DNA of 64,000 bases. It comes from Apus apus (Eukaryota; Chordata; Aves; Apodiformes; Apodidae). The DNA is taken from NCBI RefSeq assembly GCF_020740795.1, contig NC_067284.1, forward strand, positions 100,307,440 through 100,371,439. The letters are read 5' to 3'. Position 1 is the stretch's first letter; every line of letters begins with the position of its first letter. This document shows positions 58,881-64,000 of this stretch, piece after piece. The notes beneath the pieces were generated by a model, which saw nothing but the letters and a program-made list of their open reading frames with translations, was not told where the DNA came from and made no database searches. Position numbers and translations under genes: made by a program.

Positions 58881-61800
58881 CTCCTGCGGGAGACAGGGCT
58901 CTTGTTTGTTTGAGTTTTCCGTGGGGAAGAGGGGCTTACCACGTTATACCGTTTATTTTTTATTTTTTTTTTCCTTAAAAGTGCGTAACTTCGTTAAAAT
59001 CTAGCTTTCGGTTGTTTTTTGTTTCCCCGTTAAAAGTCTGCATCCCGTAGCCAAGTGACAGTTTGTTTTTCTAGAAAGGTGAATTCGGGGTGGCCAGACT
59101 CTTCTCAGAGGGTGGTTGCTTCCCGGGAGTGACTTGAGCATAACAAGTATGTGCCTCCTTACAAAGGAGGGCCAAGAAGGCTAATCACTTTCATAGCAGA
59201 TATTTGATGAAGACCACAAAGTAGTAGCTGTTTTTAAAATATGAGTTTAAATATAACCTTCTCTCCTCAGCTGATATTCATAAAAAGACTGTATAGGAGA
59301 AAATGCAAGCCATGTTTTTGGGTCCATTTTATATATATATATATATATGTGTGTGTATACACAGACACATACGTGTGTGTGTCCACTTTGTCCAACATAC
59401 AGGATTATTCATGTCACCTCGATGATTAGAATCTTCATTAATAAATACAAATGGTACATGTATTCTCTTTCCAAGAGGTGGTAGGTGAGAGAACGTGCTT
59501 GGCGTTATTGCCAGAAGATTAGCAAGTCCAGCTCTTGACAGAATGAGGCAGAAAGAGGTTCCTGATCTGAGCATTCATGCATCTTGGTGCTGCTGTTGTA
59601 AAATTTAACATCAGCATGTGTGACCTGATTCTTGGTTGTCCCCATGCTTAGCAGAAAATATGACTGTTTAACTCTGAGACACCCAATCATGTGTAGCAGC
59701 ACAAAGTGTCGAGCAGTCCTGTCCTGACTTGGCAACTTCTGCAAGACAAGAGCATGTCTTTTTCTTTGGAGGTCTGTAGTACTCTACTTGCCACACACAT
59801 GTAGCTCCTCTGTTGTGCTCTGATCCTTCACTGGGGAGAAACAGAGATGTTGTCATTGGGAATTCCCTTTCACTAGTCCTTCAGATCCCTGCTGATGGTT
59901 TGGAGAAGCAGCACGCAGAGCACCCCTCCACCTCTGTGCCTGGGGAGTGCTCATACTGTTAACAACATGAAGTGGGGCTGTGCTGGGCAGGTGGCCACGG
60001 GCAGTTTTGCTGAACAGAAGTATTGGTGCAGTGACAGGATCAGTGACAAATTGTGTTATCATTATTTGATATTGTGTCTGTTTGCTGCTCTGGTGCCACT
60101 GTACATTCAGTGTGTTTTCCACCATTAGTGTGCATGTAGCTGCCCTGCATTGTAAGTCAGAGCAGTCAAAATCTCATTTGCAAAGCTAATGGGAGCCAGT
60201 ATAGATCCTGGAGTAGTGTAACTGCGTAATAGGCTGATTGCTACCACATTCTGAGTTACTGAGTGCTCTCAAGATGTATGTCTGACATTTAAACAGGACA
60301 TGATCACTTTGATCATGCAGATGCTGCACATTTGTAATAGGATTATTTGCATAAGAAGTAGAAGATGAGTGGAATAAAAGCTAGAAATAAAAATTGTACC
60401 AGTTCCTCTGAACCTGCACGTCAGAGTGAGAACAGTAGTAGGAGGTTTGGAGTGTTCAATACAAGAAAGTGCATGAACACAACAAAATAAATAATTGTTT
60501 CTTAAGGCAGAAGTTAGTTCTCCAAGTTTAACCAGGTCAAAGGTTTAGACTAGTTTATTTACAAGGGCTTAGTTTTTAAGACAAAAATGAAGAGTTCAAC
60601 CATTTTGATTGCATTGCTTGTAGTAGACTTTCTTTTAACACAGACACTTGTTTTGCATTCATTTTGCAGACATATAAGCCAGCCGGTCACAGATTCATGC
60701 TCTCTAACTAAAGACAATAACTTCCATTTCCTTTCAATTCCGTAATCTGCTCTGCAGCGAGAATCTCTTTGTTGTGAAGCTCCATGAGCACACACATTTC
60801 TTCCCTCCCTGCCTGCCCTTTTGCCAGGACTCCGTGGAAAGGAAACAGCGTAAGATAATTCCTCCCTGACTGTTGAGGCACATTTATTTTACAGTGTGTT
60901 GTAGCGGCTGGGACCTGAGCTGCTGTTCCTTTTCCTCAAACTCCTAACTTCTCGGCTGATGATTAAAAATCAAAACCATCACCCACCACCCTGCCCGTAA
61001 GTGAATACACACACTGTACTTAAACAAAGTCTGTGCTGGTGCTTAATGTAAGTTTATGTGCTTGATGTAAGTTTTCATGTGTTGAAGCACTTGATGTTAC
61101 ACCTAACTTTATGAACCTGAGCAGTTCTCTTCAGTAAGAGCAATCTGGCTCACAAGATGTTTTCAGAACCAGGGTGTATTTCAAGTACACATTGCCAAGT
61201 AGTTCCCTTGTGGCTCCACTAAGTTTTTATTTTAAGATGTTCCCACTTCCAGAGATAAGCATGAAGCAAACGAGACTGCTCCTAACACCAAAGTAACAGC
61301 AGTCCCACACTTCTACTTAAGCATGTGCCGCTGTACAACTGGCCACATCATTTAATTGTCACTAAACCCAGAAGAAACTGTTTGTTCTTTTCTTGCATGT
61401 GTGGAAAGAAGTAGGAAATCTCTTTAAATGATGCCAAGGATACTGCTATTTTATGATAACTTGCAGGAAATAACAAGAGTTAGGGCAGAAAAAAGGTCAG
61501 TCTACTTGAAAAAGTATGGGAAAATCTTGCAAGTTGATAATAAAATTTAATTCCATACATATCCTGAGGATAATCAAATCAATATTTTGCTTCTAGCTTG
61601 GCTTTGTTGCTGACTTATCTCTTCCATGCATTCTTCAGAATATCGGCTATTTGGAATTTGCTGTGAAAGAGCAATTTGGGTTCCAGATGTCTCCAACGTG
61701 GTGGTCTGGAAGGGACAGTTCTTTCCAGTGTTCTTTGTCTGTATGCTTGTCATATTTCCTCTTTGTTCTTGCTTTTTCTGCCTGTACTGATTTATCTTCT

Positions 61801-64000
61801 GTAAAATAGCTTGAGTTGCAGTGCTAAATCAGGATCAAGGATACCTTTATAAACTAATTCTGTCTTGGGCGACAAAGTAGGTCTGCTTCTATCTTTCTTC
61901 TTCCTGCACCTAGAGCACTATTTTAGGAGAAGCAGTTTCACAAATAAGTTGAGATAACAGAATTCAAGCTTTCCAAACAGCATTAGCTACGTTAACGACA
62001 TTTCAAGCTGGAAAGATGATACAATGGAGATTATATCATAAGGCATTGGTTTATGGTTCTAATCAGTTGGAAGGATAATTTGATCATACTGATTGCCTGC
62101 CAGTGTTGTCTCCCATTTTCAAAGGACGTCCCTGAACACACTGACACTGTACATTCCCTTGCTTAAATCCCTGAAAAACTACAATGAGAATAAAAAGCAG
62201 AGAAGTGTGCATTTCTAGTTCTTGCGGTGGGGTGTAAAAGCAGTCATGCTGGGTAGAGAAGTCAACATCCTTTTTGTTGTGTTTTTTTTTTTTCCTTTGG
62301 AGAGCCTCAAGTTTCAAGTATAGGAAGATCTGGCTCTTTGTGTTGCTAATAAATCCTTGACATTATTAGCCAAATATAAATGCAAAATCTTGTCTCTATT
62401 AGTAAAGAGCCTGAAAAAGCAGCTGTGCTGAACTATGTCTATTTCATCTTGTTATTCTTAACTTATGTGCTGCTATTGGAGTGTAACAGAAGATGTAGGG
62501 AGCATCTTGGGAATATCACCGTGACCTGCTTGTGAGTGCCACATAGCCTTGACTCTCCAATCATTAAGTACTGGGGAAGAAGACCTTCCAGCTCTGGCTG
62601 ACCCACAAGGGTCAGAGTAAGTGCCAACGTTCATCCCAGCCCGACTGCTAGGAGCCAGTCCTCTGTGTAATGTGGATGGGTTCTCTGTCCCAATTGTCTT
62701 CTGTCTCCTTTTCCCCTGCTCTAATGGAGGAGGGAAAGGCTCTGTCCTAGGAGGGTGCTTCTTCATTGCCAATTTTTGGTGTACCTTGGGGTGGAGCAGG
62801 GGAGTTTTCTCTTATGTGTTTCGAGATGCACTAGGAGAGTGATCATCTTTTGAGTGTCTGAAGTGAAAGTGTTCTTTTTGCCTTGCGTGGGGCGATGGGG
62901 TTCCTGAGAGGAAACTTGTGTTCATGGTTCAGGTAGTTCAGCTGGTGGCTAACCAGACCTGTGTGTTGCATGTAGAGCTGTCTCAGTGCTAAATGTCAAC
63001 TCTTTGTGCTGAGGGGTGTTGCAGAGATGGGGCACAGCATTTGCTTCACATCTTGTACCAGGGCACAGGTAGCAAAGTCAGCGCAGATGTGCTTTGAATT
63101 TTCTTCACGGTGTGTAATAGCACTGAACTTAGGAAAACAGTAGAGTAGCAGTGTCTAAAGGATGCTAGTATGTACAGTAGTAAGCAAATATAGTGCAGTG
63201 AGCAATATCATGCTTTGCTCCCCCACTCAGTCTTTTGTTTCTGGGTTCCTTTTCCTATGGAAGATGTTGAGGGTTCTTGAGGATAAGCAACAGTATATTC
63301 TGCAAGAGTGTCAAGTATCTTTGTGGGAGTACTGTAGCAGCAAAAGTCCCACAAGCTTTTTTTCATCATAAACTGTCACTGCAATTTTGTTGGTTTACTT
63401 CAGCTAGATTATTTAAGTCACTGCAGATGTGTAGTGTGGTCAACAGCATTACTTTGTCCTGCCCTACAGAAATAAGTAGCATTAGAACCAATATGGCATT
63501 TTTCAAGATTACAATTGAAAGTGCTGCAAGGCTGAGCAATAAACAAGTGATATATAATGCATTAAAATTCTGCTTTCTCATTGCCTTGGCAGATTGACAC
63601 CCAAAGAAGACCTCAAGTATTGCCCTGCAGTACTAAACAGTGGAAGGACCAGTGAAGTACACATTCAAAACATAGCTGAGCTAGTTCAAAGTTTATTTAG
63701 TCCTCAGGGAGATGGATGTTCCTTCTGTGTCAGGTGGAATTATCTCCAGAGTCATTGCTACAGATGTGATGTGCAGAGAGCCAAGGGAAGTATGAAAGGA
63801 AGGGAAGCAGCGGTGCTGAACAGAGATCTGGAAAGAGGCAGTAAGTGGAAGGCAAAGGAAAGATAATTAAATACTGGAAAGTATTAGCTAAAGGAAAGAA
63901 GTTACTAAAAACATACCTGAAGTTTAATTGAAGAAATAAAAGGGAAGCTCCTAGATGGACAAACAGAGCAAACAAGAAAACCCCAGAGATTTGTTTTATC
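58881..64000. other. Probable first intron of the downstream gene, nothing recognised
   Basis: AT-rich sequence without a recognisable exon. It holds a (TA)n/(TG)n alternating tract at 59,330-59,383 and a T run near 62,283. ORFs are short and unmatched, including a 90-codon one at 63,594-63,866. If the promoter call is right this is intron 1 of EZR, and the first coding exon lies beyond the window. Confidence 0.45.
59330..59383. repeat. (TA)n/(TG)n alternating purine-pyrimidine tract
   Basis: A (TA)n run of about 18 bases passes into (GT)n, then TATACACAGACACATACGTGTGTGTGTCC. It is an ordinary dinucleotide microsatellite. Confidence 0.9.

Noticed and set aside
57792-58978. ORFs up to 238 codons in the second CpG island
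   Set aside because: GC-rich DNA has few stop codons. The peptides are Arg/Pro/Gly/Ala-rich in overlapping frames on both strands, with no recognisable domain.
63594-63866. 90-codon ORF after an AG, considered as an exon of the downstream gene
   Set aside because: It does not resemble ezrin or any protein I know, and its end has no clear donor in frame.
1-64000. CRISPR arrays, operons, tRNA or rRNA genes
   Set aside because: None seen. The window is vertebrate nuclear DNA with spliced genes.

Overview
This window is vertebrate nuclear DNA and almost certainly avian. It has small exons with canonical GT-AG introns, two CpG-island promoters, and at least seven CR1 (chicken repeat 1) retrotransposon fragments, several ending in the CR1 tail of ATTCTATG repeats. 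I see no bacterial, phage or CRISPR features. I cannot name the species.

Two complete protein-coding genes lie head to tail on the + strand, followed by the promoter of a probable third. TAGAP, a haematopoietic RhoGTPase-activating protein, runs from about 22,788 (TATA-box promoter) through ten exons to a stop at 30,023; the reconstructed protein has 693 residues. RSPH3, the radial spoke head 3 / PKA-anchoring protein of motile cilia, runs from its CpG-island promoter (two RFX X-boxes at 43,324-43,374) through eight coding exons to a stop at 53,856; the protein has 406 residues. A second GC-rich island at about 57,840-58,880 is probably the promoter and first exon of the next gene. Human 6q25.3 has the order TAGAP - RSPH3 - EZR on one strand, so EZR (ezrin) is the best guess, but no EZR codon is visible here.

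Layout: 1-22,650 is intergenic, with a 1-kb sense CR1 at 6.4-7.4 kb and an antisense CR1 at 21.1-21.6 kb. TAGAP occupies 22.8-30.7 kb. The interval 30.7-42.9 kb is intergenic, with one antisense CR1, a trinucleotide repeat cluster and a tentative minus-strand LTR-like unit at 39.5-40.7 kb. RSPH3 spans 43.3-54.7 kb, with a 1.55-kb CR1 in intron 2 and another in intron 7. The stretch 54.7-57.8 kb carries a 40-bp minisatellite and two short CR1 pieces. The CpG island follows, and 58.9-64 kb is probably first-intron sequence.

The two genes have unrelated jobs (lymphocyte GTPase signalling and ciliary axoneme assembly), and their promoters differ accordingly: TAGAP has a TATA box with ETS/PU.1-like sites and RSPH3 a TATA-less CpG island with X-boxes. 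I did not find a novel biological system. The most useful observations are the tiny start exon of TAGAP, a tandem NAGNAG acceptor in TAGAP, the twin X-boxes of RSPH3, a long homopyrimidine tract beside RSPH3 exon 1, and a minisatellite built from 20-mer dimers.
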